Shown here one piece after another: positions 1-8,499 of a stretch of 64,000 nucleotides of DNA. The notes beneath the pieces were generated by a model that saw nothing but the letters and a program-made list of their open reading frames with translations, did not search any database and was not told where the DNA came from. Source of the stretch: an uncultured Collinsella sp. (lineage in GTDB: Bacteria; Actinomycetota; Coriobacteriia; Coriobacteriales; Coriobacteriaceae); contig CABRYP010000003.1 in the NCBI GenBank assembly GCA_902475245.1, positions 1-64,000 on the forward strand. Reading direction: 5' to 3'. Position numbers and translations under genes: made by a program. The number at the start of each line of letters is the position of its first letter. Position 1 is the first letter of the stretch.

Positions 1-54
1 GGCCGCGGCGGCCCGCGCTGCATGAGCATGCCCTTCTGGCGCGAGGACCTCTAA
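1..54 (+). CDS. arcA: Arginine deiminase, C-terminal tail (partial)
   Basis: The first 17 codons read G-R-G-G-P-R-C-M-S-M-P-F-W-R-E-D-L and then stop. The GRGGPRCMSMP signature is the conserved C-terminus of arginine deiminase and carries its catalytic cysteine. The enzyme hydrolyses arginine to citrulline and ammonia. The rest of the gene lies outside the window. It is followed directly by the ornithine carbamoyltransferase and carrier genes, as expected for an arc operon. Confidence 0.85.
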   Translation, partial: GRGGPRCMSMPFWREDL

Positions 55-64
55 GTCTTTCCGT

Positions 65-112
65 TTCCGGTGCGGTCCCCCTACAACCGCACCGGTTTCG
101 CCCGTCAAACGG
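65..112 (+). terminator. Hairpins between arcA and arcB
   Basis: CCGGTGCGGT pairs with ACCGCACCGG, and a second small hairpin GCCCGT/ACGGGC follows. There is no strong T run, so this may be an RNA-processing or partial-termination structure that adjusts arcA relative to arcB. Confidence 0.45.
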
Positions 113-160
113 GCAACACTAATTACTTACGTAATTCATTTCTTCGAAAGGAAACGAACC

Positions 161-1156
161 ATGGGTGTTAACCTCTCCGGCCGTAGCTTCCTCAAGCTCC
201 TCGACCTCACCACCGAGGAGATCGAGTACCTGCTCAAGCTCTCCAAGAACTTCAAGGACATGAAGCGCGCTGGCGTTCCGCACCGCTATCTCGAGGGCAA
301 GAACATCGTTCTGCTCTTCCAGAAGACCTCCACTCGTACCCGCTGCGCCTTCGAGGTCGGCGGCATGGATCTGGGCATGGGTGTCACCTACCTCGATCCG
401 GGTTCGTCGCAGATGGGCAAGAAGGAGTCCATCGAGGACACCGCCCGCGTTCTCGGCCGCATGTATGACGGCATCGAGTTCCGTGGCTTTGCCCAGGACG
501 ATGTCGAGGAGCTCGCTGCTAAGTCCGGCGTGCCCGTGTGGAACGGCCTGACCACTGAGTGGCATCCCACCCAGATGCTCGCCGACATCCTGACCGTCCA
601 GGAGAACTTCAACTACGACATCAAGGGCAAGACTCTCGTCTTCATGGGCGACTGCAAGAACAACGTTGCTCGCTCCCTCATGGTTGTCTGCTCCAAGCTC
701 GGCATGAACTTCGTGGCCTGCGGCCCCGAGGAGTGCATGCCCGCCGACGACGTCATCGAGGCCTGCAAGCCCATCGCCGAGGCCAACGGCTGCACCATCA
801 AGCTGACCACCGACGTCAAGGACGGCGTCACCGGTGCCGACGTTATCTACACCGACGTGTGGGTCTCCATGGGCGAGCCTGACGAGGTCTGGGCCGAGCG
901 CATCGCTCAGCTCACCCCGTATCGTGTCACCTCCGAGGTCATGGCTATGGCCAACCCGGGTGCCATCTTCCTGCACTGCCTGCCCAGCTTCCACGATACC
1001 AACACCACGATTGGCGCCGAGAAGTGCGAGCAGTTCGGCATCACCGAGCAGGAGGTCACCGACGAGGTCTTCGAGAGCCCCGCTTCCAAGGTCTTCGACG
1101 AGGCCGAGAACCGCATGCACACCATCAAGGCCGTCATGTACGCCACGCTCAAGTAA
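161..1156 (+). CDS. arcB: Ornithine carbamoyltransferase, catabolic type
   Basis: This 331-residue protein interconverts citrulline plus phosphate and ornithine plus carbamoyl phosphate. The carbamoyl-phosphate loop STRTR is at residues 57-61 and the ornithine-binding HCLP motif is near 272-275. The length is normal for the family. The start is supported by an AAAGGA ribosome site. Its place between the arcA tail and a YfcC-type carrier points to the catabolic direction (the arginine deiminase pathway, yielding ATP through carbamate kinase), although the enzyme could also serve arginine synthesis with argG and argH elsewhere in this window. Confidence 0.93.
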   Translation: MGVNLSGRSFLKLLDLTTEEIEYLLKLSKNFKDMKRAGVPHRYLEGKNIVLLFQKTSTRTRCAFEVGGMDLGMGVTYLDPGSSQMGKKESIEDTARVLGRMYDGIEFRGFAQDDVEELAAKSGVPVWNGLTTEWHPTQMLADILTVQENFNYDIKGKTLVFMGDCKNNVARSLMVVCSKLGMNFVACGPEECMPADDVIEACKPIAEANGCTIKLTTDVKDGVTGADVIYTDVWVSMGEPDEVWAERIAQLTPYRVTSEVMAMANPGAIFLHCLPSFHDTNTTIGAEKCEQFGITEQEVTDEVFESPASKVFDEAENRMHTIKAVMYATLK

Positions 1157-1172
1157 GTGCATCTAGCATCTC

Positions 1173-1209
1173 GCTCGGGGTGTATTGTTGAACACCCCGA
1201 GCACTTTTG
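1173..1209 (+). terminator. Terminator after arcB
   Basis: GCTCGGGGTG pairs with CACCCCGAGC and is followed by ACTTTTG. It could end or attenuate the arc transcript before the carrier gene. Confidence 0.7.
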
Positions 1210-1303
1210 TCTGGTAAAAATCTCGCACCGAACGACATGCACGGCACGGAAGAGCCGCTTCGGGCGAGATCAGTAAATGATTTATGAAGGGGGGATGAGA
1301 ACT

Positions 1304-2782
1304 ATGACTGAGACCGCTAAGAAAAAGCGCGGTATGCCTTCATCGTTCACCATTCTTCTTGCTCTGCTGGCAATCGTCGCGGTTGTTACCGTTATCGTCT
1401 CCGGTACGTCCGGTGGCGCGGTTACCGCTGCCCGCTTGAGCGATTTCTGCACCGCCCCGGTCAAGGGCTTCGCTGACGCTCTGCCCGTCTGCCTCTTCGT
1501 TATGATCCTCGGTGGCTTCCTCGGCATGATGACCGAGACCGGCGCCCTGGACAACGGCATTGCCGTTCTGGTGCAGAAGCTTAAGGGCAATGAGATCATG
1601 CTCATTCCCGTGCTGATGTTCATCTTCTCCCTCGGTGGTACCACCTATGGTATGTGCGAGGAGACCGTTCCCTTCTACGCCCTGCTCGCCGCCACCATGA
1701 TGGCTGCTGGCTTCGACCCCATGGTCGGCGCTGCCACCGTCCTGCTCGGCGCTGGTTGCGGCTGCCTCGGCTCCACGGTTAACCCGTTTGCCGTCGGTGC
1801 TGCCGTTGACGCTCTGACTGGCGTTGGCATTGAGGTCAACCAGTCCATCATCATCGGCCTCGGTGCCGTCCTGTGGATTGTTACCACTGTTATGTCCATC
1901 CTCTTCGTCATGAGCTATGCCAAGAAGGTCAAGGCTGACAAGGGTTCCACCATCCTTTCGATGCAGGAGCTCAAGGACGCCGAAGAGGCTCACGGCAAGG
2001 CTGCTTCCGAGGTTCACAAGGAGGTCAAGCTCACCGGTCGTCAGAAGGGTGTTCTGATCGCCTTTGCCTTCACCTTCGTCGTCATGATCGTCGGCTTCAT
2101 CCCGCTGGCCGACCTCAACGAGGGCGTCGCCAACTTCTTTGACGCTGGCGCTGTCTACGACGCCGACGGTAACGCCGTCGTCCAGGGCTGGTCTGCCCTG
2201 ATCACCGGCCTGCCCATTGGCCAGTGGTACTTCGACGAGGCTTCCACCTGGTTCTTCCTCATGGCTATCCTGATCGGTATCATCGGTGGCCTCTCCGAGA
2301 AGCAGATCGTCAACACCTTCATCACCGGCGCTGCCGACATGATGTCCGTTGTCCTCGTCATCGCCCTCGCCCGTGGTATCTCCGTCCTCATGGCTAGCAC
2401 CGGCCTCGACGTCTACGTCCTCGACGCTGCCGCCAATGCTCTGGCTGGCCTGTCCGGCGTGATCTTCGCTCCCATGAGCTTCCTGGTCTACTTCGGCCTG
2501 TCCTTCCTGATCCCCTCGACCTCCGGTATGGCTACTGTCTCCATGCCCATTATGGGACCGCTGGCTGTTAAGCTCGGCTTCTCGCCCGAGGTCATGGTCA
2601 TGATCTTCTCCGCCGCCATCGGTGTCGTGAACCTGTTCACCCCGACCTCCGGCGCCATCATGGGCGGTCTTGCTTTGGCCAAGATCGAGTGGACGACCTG
2701 GCTCAAGTTTGCGCTTAAGCTCATCGTCGCTCTCTCCGTCGTCTGCGCCGTCATCCTGACCGTCGCTTGCGTGATGCTCTAA
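1304..2782 (+). CDS. YfcC/DcuC-family carrier, probable arginine-ornithine exchanger
   Basis: This 492-residue polytopic membrane protein has about 12 hydrophobic segments. It resembles the YfcC branch of the C4-dicarboxylate/short-chain carrier family, with conserved stretches such as GGTTYGM-EE-PFY and PSTSGMATVSMPIMGPL. The start at the third in-frame ATG is preferred because an AAGGGGGGA ribosome site lies about nine bases before it; two earlier ATGs overlap that site or precede it. The family contains amino-acid and dicarboxylate carriers. The arginine-ornithine assignment rests on its position behind arcA and arcB and is inferred. Confidence 0.8.
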   Translation: MTETAKKKRGMPSSFTILLALLAIVAVVTVIVSGTSGGAVTAARLSDFCTAPVKGFADALPVCLFVMILGGFLGMMTETGALDNGIAVLVQKLKGNEIMLIPVLMFIFSLGGTTYGMCEETVPFYALLAATMMAAGFDPMVGAATVLLGAGCGCLGSTVNPFAVGAAVDALTGVGIEVNQSIIIGLGAVLWIVTTVMSILFVMSYAKKVKADKGSTILSMQELKDAEEAHGKAASEVHKEVKLTGRQKGVLIAFAFTFVVMIVGFIPLADLNEGVANFFDAGAVYDADGNAVVQGWSALITGLPIGQWYFDEASTWFFLMAILIGIIGGLSEKQIVNTFITGAADMMSVVLVIALARGISVLMASTGLDVYVLDAAANALAGLSGVIFAPMSFLVYFGLSFLIPSTSGMATVSMPIMGPLAVKLGFSPEVMVMIFSAAIGVVNLFTPTSGAIMGGLALAKIEWTTWLKFALKLIVALSVVCAVILTVACVML

Positions 2783-2783
2783 G

Positions 2784-2868
2784 TACCCCTTGGGTACCCC
2801 ACGGAAACCATGACGATCCTGTAAAGGATCACCTGGTCATCGTCTGTCCGGTGGGGTAACCCCACCGG
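2784..2868 (+). repeat. Overlapping, mutually exclusive hairpins downstream of the carrier gene
   Basis: The TACCCCAC-GGA arm at 2795 pairs with TCCGGTGGGGTA at 2847-2858, enclosing ATGAC/GTCAT and GATCCT/AGGATC stems. The right arm can instead pair with CCCCACCGG downstream, and the left arm with GTACCC upstream. No gene is present. Confidence 0.6.
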
Positions 2869-2885
2869 TAGACTCCTACCTTTAG

Positions 2886-2951
2886 CCTCCTCCCGTTCCG
2901 TGCGCGGGAGGGGGCGCTCTTGTGTTCCGGCGTTTTGCCAAACGCCGGAAC
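2886..2951 (+). terminator. Two consecutive GC hairpins, probable arc operon end
   Basis: The first hairpin is CCTCCTCCCG with CGGGAGGGGG (10 pairs, one wobble). The second is a perfect 12-base-pair stem, GTTCCGGCGTTT with AAACGCCGGAAC, around a four-base loop. Neither has a long T run. Confidence 0.55.
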
Positions 2952-2964
2952 CACTCGAAGCTGC

Positions 2965-3064
2965 GCGCCGCCCAGGACGACAATTTGTCATTCAAAAGGC
3001 AAGGCATGACCAAAAGGTCTATGCCTTGCCTTTTTCATGCCAACTTGTACGTCCTGGACGGCGC
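2965..3064. repeat. Long nested intergenic palindrome, copy A of a two-copy family
   Basis: The outer arms GCGCCGCCCAGGACG and CGTCCTGGACGGCGC match at 14 of 15 positions. The inner stem GGCAAGGCAT-g-ACC pairs with GGT-ct-ATGCCTTGCC and is followed by TTTTT. The 23-base core starting GGCATGACC recurs with two substitutions at 57750-57772. Confidence 0.7.
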
Positions 3065-3265
3065 TCGCTGACTTATGCTCAACCTGTGATGTTGCCGATG
3101 TTGGTGCTGAGTGACTTGTTTCCCATCCCAAATGAGCTGCCCCGGGTCCCCGGTGGTTGTGGTGGGCGTGTTTGGTTGGTGCCTGTTGGTAGCCTGGGCA
3201 TCGGGGAGGGCGGGCTCCGTTATAATCGCCTAGGACATTAAATGGAAACGGGACGGGAGCCATAC
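3065..3265 (+). promoter_or_regulatory. Promoter region of the UPF0371 gene
   Basis: A perfect TATAAT lies at 3221-3226, about 40 bases before the chosen start. No convincing -35 is visible at 16-18 bases; TGGGCA at 20 bases is the nearest candidate. The rest of this stretch holds no reading frame with a ribosome site. Confidence 0.5.
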
Positions 3266-4747
3266 ATGCGCCAGGGTTTCGACAACGCGAAGTATATCGA
3301 GCTGCAGGCTGCTCACATTAAGGAGCGCATCTCGCAGTTTGGTGGCAAGCTCTATTTGGAGTTTGGTGGCAAGCTGTTTGACGACTATCATGCGAGCCGC
3401 GTGCTGCCGGGTTTTGAACCGGACAGCAAGTTCCGCATGCTCAAGAGCATTGCCGATGATGTTGAGGTCATCATCGCAATCAATGCAAACCATATCGAGA
3501 AGAACAAGGCCCGTGGCGACCTGGGCATTACCTATGACGAGGACGTCTTGCGCCTGGTCGACCTGTTCCGCGGCAACGGTTTTGCTGTCGCGGCCGTGGT
3601 AATCACGCAGTATGCCGGTCAGCCCGCTGCCGACGTCTTCCGCAATCGTCTGAATGCACTCGGCATTCCCGCCAAGCTGCACTATCCCATTGAGGGCTAT
3701 CCGCACGACGTCGATCTGATCGTTTCTGACGAAGGCTACGGCAAGAACGAGTTCGTCGAGACCACGCGTCCGCTCGTTGTCGTGACGGCGCCCGGCCCTG
3801 GCTCGGGCAAGCTCGCCACCTGCCTCTCGCAGCTGTATCACGAGCATAAGCACGGCACCGCCGCCGGTTATGCCAAGTTTGAGACCTTCCCGGTCTGGAA
3901 TCTTCCTCTGACGCATCCGGTCAATATTGCCTACGAGGCCGCCACGGCGGACCTCGACGATGCCAACATCATCGATTCCTTCCACCTTGAGGCCTACAAC
4001 AAGACCACGGTCAACTACAACCGCGACGTCGAGGCCTTCCCGGTGGTCCGTGCCCTGATGGAAAAGATCCTGGGCAAGAGCCCCTACCAGAGCCCCACGG
4101 ACATGGGCGTCAATATGGTCGGCTTTGCCATTACCGATGACGATGCCTGCCGTGATGCCTCCAAGATGGAGATCGTCCGCCGCTACTTTACCGCGGTCGA
4201 AAATGTGCGCCGTACCGGTGTGGGCGATGAGCAAGTCGACCGTCTCAAGATTATTATGAAGAAGGCCGGCATCGATAAGAACTATTCGCCGGCACGCTCG
4301 GCCGCCCTAACCAGGGAACAGCTGACGGGTGGTCCCGTGGGCGCCATGGTCATGCCCGATGGCTCCGTGGTGACCGGTAAGACCTCCACGCGCCTGGGCG
4401 CCGCAAGTTCGCTCATTATGAACGCCCTCAAGCATGTCTCGGGCGTCGACCTTGAGCTCGAGGTCATCAGCGACGAGGCTATTGAGCCCATCAGCAAGCT
4501 CAAGACGCATTTCCTGGGCAGCAAAAACCCGCGCCTCCACACCGACGAGACGCTTATGGCGCTGTCGATCACCTCGGCTACGAGCGAGACGGCCGCTCGT
4601 GTCCTTTCGGGCTTGGAGCAGCTGCGCGGTTGCGATGCCTTCTTTAGCGTGATTATCTCGCCGACGGACGAGACGGTGTTGCGTAAACTGGGCATCAACG
4701 TGTGCTGCGAGCCCAAGTTTGAGCGTCGTGGTTTCTTCCATCGCTAA
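3266..4747 (+). CDS. UPF0371/DUF1846 family protein
   Basis: This 493-residue protein belongs to the DUF1846 (UPF0371) family. The N-terminal FDNAKYIELQAAHIKERISQ and the following FGGKLYLEFGGKLFDDYHAS region are highly conserved in that family. A TAPGPGSGKLATC segment near residue 180 looks like a phosphate-binding loop. Family members are cytosolic and have no established biochemical role known to me. The second in-frame ATG was chosen because GGGAG precedes it and the protein then begins where relatives begin. It is transcribed alone and followed by a clear terminator. Confidence 0.85.
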   Translation: MRQGFDNAKYIELQAAHIKERISQFGGKLYLEFGGKLFDDYHASRVLPGFEPDSKFRMLKSIADDVEVIIAINANHIEKNKARGDLGITYDEDVLRLVDLFRGNGFAVAAVVITQYAGQPAADVFRNRLNALGIPAKLHYPIEGYPHDVDLIVSDEGYGKNEFVETTRPLVVVTAPGPGSGKLATCLSQLYHEHKHGTAAGYAKFETFPVWNLPLTHPVNIAYEAATADLDDANIIDSFHLEAYNKTTVNYNRDVEAFPVVRALMEKILGKSPYQSPTDMGVNMVGFAITDDDACRDASKMEIVRRYFTAVENVRRTGVGDEQVDRLKIIMKKAGIDKNYSPARSAALTREQLTGGPVGAMVMPDGSVVTGKTSTRLGAASSLIMNALKHVSGVDLELEVISDEAIEPISKLKTHFLGSKNPRLHTDETLMALSITSATSETAARVLSGLEQLRGCDAFFSVIISPTDETVLRKLGINVCCEPKFERRGFFHR

Positions 4748-4781
4748 GTTTGAAGTACCGCGGTAATTGCATCGCATTTTG

Positions 4782-4818
4782 GCCGTATCGGGTTAGCGCC
4801 CGGTACGGCTTTTTGATC
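4782..4818 (+). terminator. Terminator after the UPF0371 gene
   Basis: GCCGTATCGGG pairs with CCCGGTACGGC and is followed by TTTTT, a classic intrinsic terminator. Confidence 0.85.
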
Positions 4819-4874
4819 AATAAAGCGTCTATTTCGGCGAAAAATAGCCGTTTACCTGCCAGGAAACGATTTAG

Positions 4875-4884
4875 GCGGTATACA
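4875..4884 (+). promoter_or_regulatory. Candidate -10 of the winged-helix gene
   Basis: The sequence TATACAAT lies about 120 bases before the start. No good -35 is visible at 17 bases, so this is a weak call. Confidence 0.35.
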
Positions 4885-5003
4885 ATAATCGTAACTGTTT
4901 CATCCTTAGCGGGATGCCGCATGATGGATATTACCTGCCATCGTGAGGTGTGTCGGTCGTGCACGGCGCGCTGGATGCTCGTGCTCGGTTAGAGGAGGCT
5001 GCC

Positions 5004-5339
5004 ATGGCGGGCAAGGGTCGTGCGAGTGTCAACGATATGAAGCGTGTCGAAGTGCTGGTGTTGATGGAGATTGCCCAGCAATCCGAAAGCGGCGGGACAT
5101 ATGGCTTCTCGCGCAAAACGCTTGCGGAGCACGTTGGGGTGTCTCCGTATCGAGCCCGCGCCGCAATTGAGCGCTTGGATTCTGACGGCTTGATCGAGGT
5201 CGTTTCGCGTTATAGCGAGGATGGCGGCCAGCTTGCAAATGGTATTTGCCTTACCGAGCGCGGCGGGTGGTATCTGAAAGGCATCCGCGCGGGTATGCTC
5301 GTTCGGGATATGCTCAGGGACGAGCTTGCGGATCGGTAG
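5004..5339 (+). CDS. Small winged-helix DNA-binding protein
   Basis: This 111-residue protein is mostly one winged helix-turn-helix domain. Residues about 35-60 (FSRKTLAEHVGVSPYRARAAIERLDSDGLIEV) form a recognition helix followed by a wing, as in GntR- or MarR-like regulators. No ligand-binding domain follows. The ATG at the start is preceded by AGAGGAGG. It stands alone between two terminators, upstream of pyrG. The regulator family and targets are not recognisable from sequence. Confidence 0.65.
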   Translation: MAGKGRASVNDMKRVEVLVLMEIAQQSESGGTYGFSRKTLAEHVGVSPYRARAAIERLDSDGLIEVVSRYSEDGGQLANGICLTERGGWYLKGIRAGMLVRDMLRDELADR

Positions 5340-5363
5340 CGATCTGCCGCCTAAGTTGTTGTT

Positions 5364-5394
5364 ACGCCGCTCGGGTCCCGGGCGGCGTTTTGTT
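5364..5394 (+). terminator. Terminator before pyrG
   Basis: ACGCCGC(T)CGGG pairs with CCGGGCGGCGT and is followed by TTTTG. Confidence 0.8.
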
Positions 5395-5516
5395 TCGAGA
5401 TGGAGAAATGCAAGCACTTTGGTGAAAAATGGCGAACTGCTTCTTTCTCGAGTATTACAATGAAGACCCGTAAGATGCGTATGGACAACTTCTACGGGAA
5501 GCGCAGGTAATTCAAT

Positions 5517-7178
5517 ATGACTAAGCATGTGTTTGTGACCGGCGGCGTGGTTTCGTCTTTGGGCAAGGGCATTACCGCGGCATCGCTGGGCCGTTTGCTC
5601 AAGTCGCGCGGCTACAAGGTGACGATGCAGAAGGCCGACCCGTATCTGAACGTCGACCCCGGCACCATGAGCCCGTTCCAGCATGGCGAGGTCTTTGTGA
5701 CTGAGGACGGCTACGAGTCAGATTTGGACCTGGGCCACTACGAGCGCTTTATTGACGAGAACCTGACCCGCGATTCTAACTTTACGACGGGCGCCATTTA
5801 TAAGAGCCTGATCGCCCGCGAGCGTCGCGGTGACTTTTTGGGCGGTACCGTCCAGGTGATCCCGCACGTCACCAATGCCATCAAGGACAAATTCCGCCGC
5901 ATTGAGGAGCAGACTGGCTCCGACGTTGTCATTACCGAGCTGGGCGGCACGATTGGCGACATCGAGTCGCAGCCGTTTGTGGAGGCTATCCGCCAGTACC
6001 GCAAGGAGGCCGGTCCCGAGAACGTCTGCTACATCCACGTATCGCTCGTTCCCTACATCGCCGCCGCTCACGAGGTTAAGACCAAGCCCACGCAGCACTC
6101 CGTCAAGGAGCTGCGCAGCTTTGGTATCCAGCCCGACATCATTGTGCTGCGCTCCGATCACCATATTGACGATGCCATTCGCGGCAAGATCGCAAGCTTC
6201 TGTGACGTCGACACCGACTGCGTCTTTACCAACGAGGATTGCGCGAGCATTTACGACGTGCCGCAGCTGCTCGCCGAACAGGACTTTGACCTGCGCATCT
6301 GTGAGCGCCTTGGCCTCGATCCGCGCGAGCGCGATATGAGCGAATGGAATGAGTTCCTGCGCAAGCAAAACCATGCCAACCATCACGCCGATAAGGTTAA
6401 GATTGCCGTCGTGGGAAAGTACACCCAGCTTCCCGATGCATATCTGTCGGTTATCGAGGCCCTGCATCACGCGGGCGTTTTCTACGATCGTCACGTAGAT
6501 GTGCAGCTGATCGATGGTGAGAGCCTCGATGCCGAAAACGTCAATGAGGTTCTGGGCGACGCATCGGGCATCCTGGTTCCCGGCGGCTTTGGCAAGCGCG
6601 CCCTGGAGGGCAAGATCCTTGCTGCCGAGTTTGCTCGCGAGCACAAGATTCCGTATCTGGGCATTTGCCTGGGTATGCAGGTTGCCGTGTGTGAGTTCGC
6701 CCGCAACGTTGTCGGCCTTGCCGGTGCCAGCTCCTCCGAGTTTGATCCGGACGGTCCGTTTAGCGTCATCGACTTGATGAGCTCGCAGGAGGACGTGACC
6801 GAGAAGGGCGGCACCATGCGCCTGGGCGCCTATCCGTGCAAACTCGCTGCTGATACTCTCGCGCGTGAGGCGTATGGCGAGGAGCTTGTCTACGAGCGCC
6901 ACCGTCACCGCTTTGAGTTCAACAACGCCTTCCGCGATCAGCTCGAGGACGCCGGTCTTGTCATCTCGGGCCTTTCACCCGACGAGCGTCTGGTCGAGAT
7001 GGTCGAGCTGCCGCGCGACGTGCACCCGTGGTACGTGGCCACTCAGGCCCACCCCGAGTTTAAGAGCCGCCCCACCAATCCTCAGCCGCTGTTCCGTGAG
7101 TTCGTGCGCGCCTCGATTGGCCAGCATGAGGGCGTCGATCGCCTACAGGTGACGCCCATGAATCGTGCGACGGACTAA
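5517..7178 (+). CDS. pyrG: CTP synthase
   Basis: This 553-residue enzyme makes CTP from UTP, ATP and glutamine. The N-terminal synthase domain (roughly 1-265) opens with HVFVTGGVVSSLGKGI, the ATP-binding signature. The C-terminal class I amidotransferase has the nucleophile Cys384 in GICLGMQ and the HPE motif near residue 512. Length and motifs are complete. It is followed after two bases by the recombinase gene, so the two are probably co-transcribed. Confidence 0.96.
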   Translation: MTKHVFVTGGVVSSLGKGITAASLGRLLKSRGYKVTMQKADPYLNVDPGTMSPFQHGEVFVTEDGYESDLDLGHYERFIDENLTRDSNFTTGAIYKSLIARERRGDFLGGTVQVIPHVTNAIKDKFRRIEEQTGSDVVITELGGTIGDIESQPFVEAIRQYRKEAGPENVCYIHVSLVPYIAAAHEVKTKPTQHSVKELRSFGIQPDIIVLRSDHHIDDAIRGKIASFCDVDTDCVFTNEDCASIYDVPQLLAEQDFDLRICERLGLDPRERDMSEWNEFLRKQNHANHHADKVKIAVVGKYTQLPDAYLSVIEALHHAGVFYDRHVDVQLIDGESLDAENVNEVLGDASGILVPGGFGKRALEGKILAAEFAREHKIPYLGICLGMQVAVCEFARNVVGLAGASSSEFDPDGPFSVIDLMSSQEDVTEKGGTMRLGAYPCKLAADTLAREAYGEELVYERHRHRFEFNNAFRDQLEDAGLVISGLSPDERLVEMVELPRDVHPWYVATQAHPEFKSRPTNPQPLFREFVRASIGQHEGVDRLQVTPMNRATD

Positions 7179-7180
7179 GG

Positions 7181-8122
7181 TTGCTGTCGAACAGGGAACA
7201 TATCGAAGAAGCTCCTTCGTCGCTCGCTGTGGCGGCGGGGGAGTTTCTTGATTACCTTGCAGTAGAGCGGGGTTTGGCGCGCAACACGATTGCCGCCTAT
7301 CGCCGAGACCTGACGACCTACTGTGCCTATCTGGAGCGGACGGGCATTGCATCCTTTGAGGACGTGAGCCGGCGGGTCGTCGAGGACTTTATCGCCGATC
7401 GGCGCGACGGGGGCTATTCCGATGCCTCGGTGGAGCGCGCGCTCGCGGCCGTCAAAGGTCTGCATGCCTTTCTGGTGCGCGATGGGGCCGTGGCCCAAAA
7501 TCCCACGGCGGCATTGCGCTTGCCAAAAAAGGCCGAGCGCCTGCCGGAGTGCCTTTCGGTGGAGGATGTTTCGGCGCTGCTTGACCAGGATTTTCCGGAT
7601 GGTGAGATGGGTCTGCGCGATCGCGCCATCTTGGAAGTGCTGTATGGGTGCGGCCTGCGCGTGAGCGAGCTGGTGGGGCTCGATGTGAGTGATATCCATG
7701 TCGATGACGGCTTTGTGCTGGTTCGCGGCAAGGGCTCCAAGGAGCGTCTGGCCCCTTTGGTGGGAAGCGCGGCGCGTGCCCTGACGCACTATATATGTGA
7801 TGGGCGTCAGCCTCTGGCGGCTCACGCCCGCGGGGCGGGGACGCCGGCGGTCTTTTTAAACAAGAACGGCGGGCGCCTGTCGCGTCAGGGTGTTCACGTC
7901 ATATGCGAGCGCTACGGGCGCCAGGTGGGGTTGGTGGGCCTCCATCCGCACACGTTGCGCCACTCCTTTGCCACTCACATGCTTGCGGGCGGTGCGGACC
8001 TTCGCGTGCTGCAGGAGATCTTGGGGCACGCCGATATATCGACCACGCAGGTCTACACGCATGTCGATCGTACGCAGCTGGCCGAGGTTTACCTGGCGGC
8101 CCACCCGCTGGCGCATCGCTAA
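7181..8122 (+). CDS. xerD: XerD-type tyrosine recombinase
   Basis: This 313-residue site-specific recombinase has the N-terminal SAM-like core-binding domain (about 12-100) and a C-terminal catalytic domain. The catalytic set is visible: the first Arg in YGCGLRVSELVGL, then HPHTLRHSFATHML (H-x-x-R), HAD, and the nucleophilic Tyr in STTQVYTHV. Such proteins resolve chromosome dimers at dif. The start is TTG, two bases after the pyrG stop, suggesting translational coupling. No dif-like site was recognised in the window. XerC versus XerD cannot be decided with certainty. Confidence 0.88.
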   Translation: MLSNREHIEEAPSSLAVAAGEFLDYLAVERGLARNTIAAYRRDLTTYCAYLERTGIASFEDVSRRVVEDFIADRRDGGYSDASVERALAAVKGLHAFLVRDGAVAQNPTAALRLPKKAERLPECLSVEDVSALLDQDFPDGEMGLRDRAILEVLYGCGLRVSELVGLDVSDIHVDDGFVLVRGKGSKERLAPLVGSAARALTHYICDGRQPLAAHARGAGTPAVFLNKNGGRLSRQGVHVICERYGRQVGLVGLHPHTLRHSFATHMLAGGADLRVLQEILGHADISTTQVYTHVDRTQLAEVYLAAHPLAHR

Positions 8123-8176
8123 TACGCTGCCGACCTGCAATTACATGCTATCCGAGGACGGACTCTCGATTGCTGG

Positions 8177-8198
8177 AACGTGCTGTTGCGCACGTTTT
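8177..8198 (+). terminator. Probable terminator after xerD
   Basis: AACGTGC pairs with GCACGTT around a six-base loop and runs into TTTTGG. Confidence 0.55.
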
Positions 8199-8449
8199 GG
8201 CAGTCGGGGGTCCGTCCCATTTTGCGCCATCGGCCAATGGCACGGTGGGGTGCGCATGGCGCGCGTGGGGGAGTTTGGGGGCGATGTGAACGGCGTGTAA
8301 AGGGACATAAAATTCGCCTCAAGGTCAACTTGAAGGTTGAGGTTGAAAGGCGGGGTGCTACAGGTGGCATCCCGCCTTTGTGTTAAACACAACATATTGT
8401 GTTTTCGAACATATGCTCGGGGGTGGCGCCCAATAGTTAGGGGGGGGAG
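8199..8449 (+). other. Gene-free stretch with hairpin and shared motif before mraZ
   Basis: It contains a CATAAAAT box near 8305, a 14-base motif TCAACTTGAAGGTT at 8325-8338 that recurs upstream of ftsZ, a terminator-like stem AAAGGCGGG/CCCGCCTTT at 8346-8379, and an imperfect palindrome around AACACAACATATTGTGTT at 8385-8402. No reading frame with a ribosome site was found. Confidence 0.5.
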
Positions 8450-8499
8450 TGGTGGGGGAGGGTGGGGGAAGGGGTGGGGAAAGGTGTTGAAAAATGGGG
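8450..8499 (+). promoter_or_regulatory. Probable MraZ operator (direct TGGGG boxes)
   Basis: TGGGG occurs at 8453, 8463, 8475 and 8495, with a degenerate TGTTG at 8485. The spacings are 10, 12, 10 and 10 bases. Known MraZ operators are direct TGGGN boxes with a 10-base period, so this fits autoregulation of the dcw operon. Confidence 0.7.

Noticed and set aside
8315..8340. MerR-type operator around CAAG-N5-CTTG before mraZ
   Set aside because: The dyad is imperfect beyond the central CAAG/CTTG and is not placed between clear -35 and -10 boxes. The ftsZ copy has only one half.
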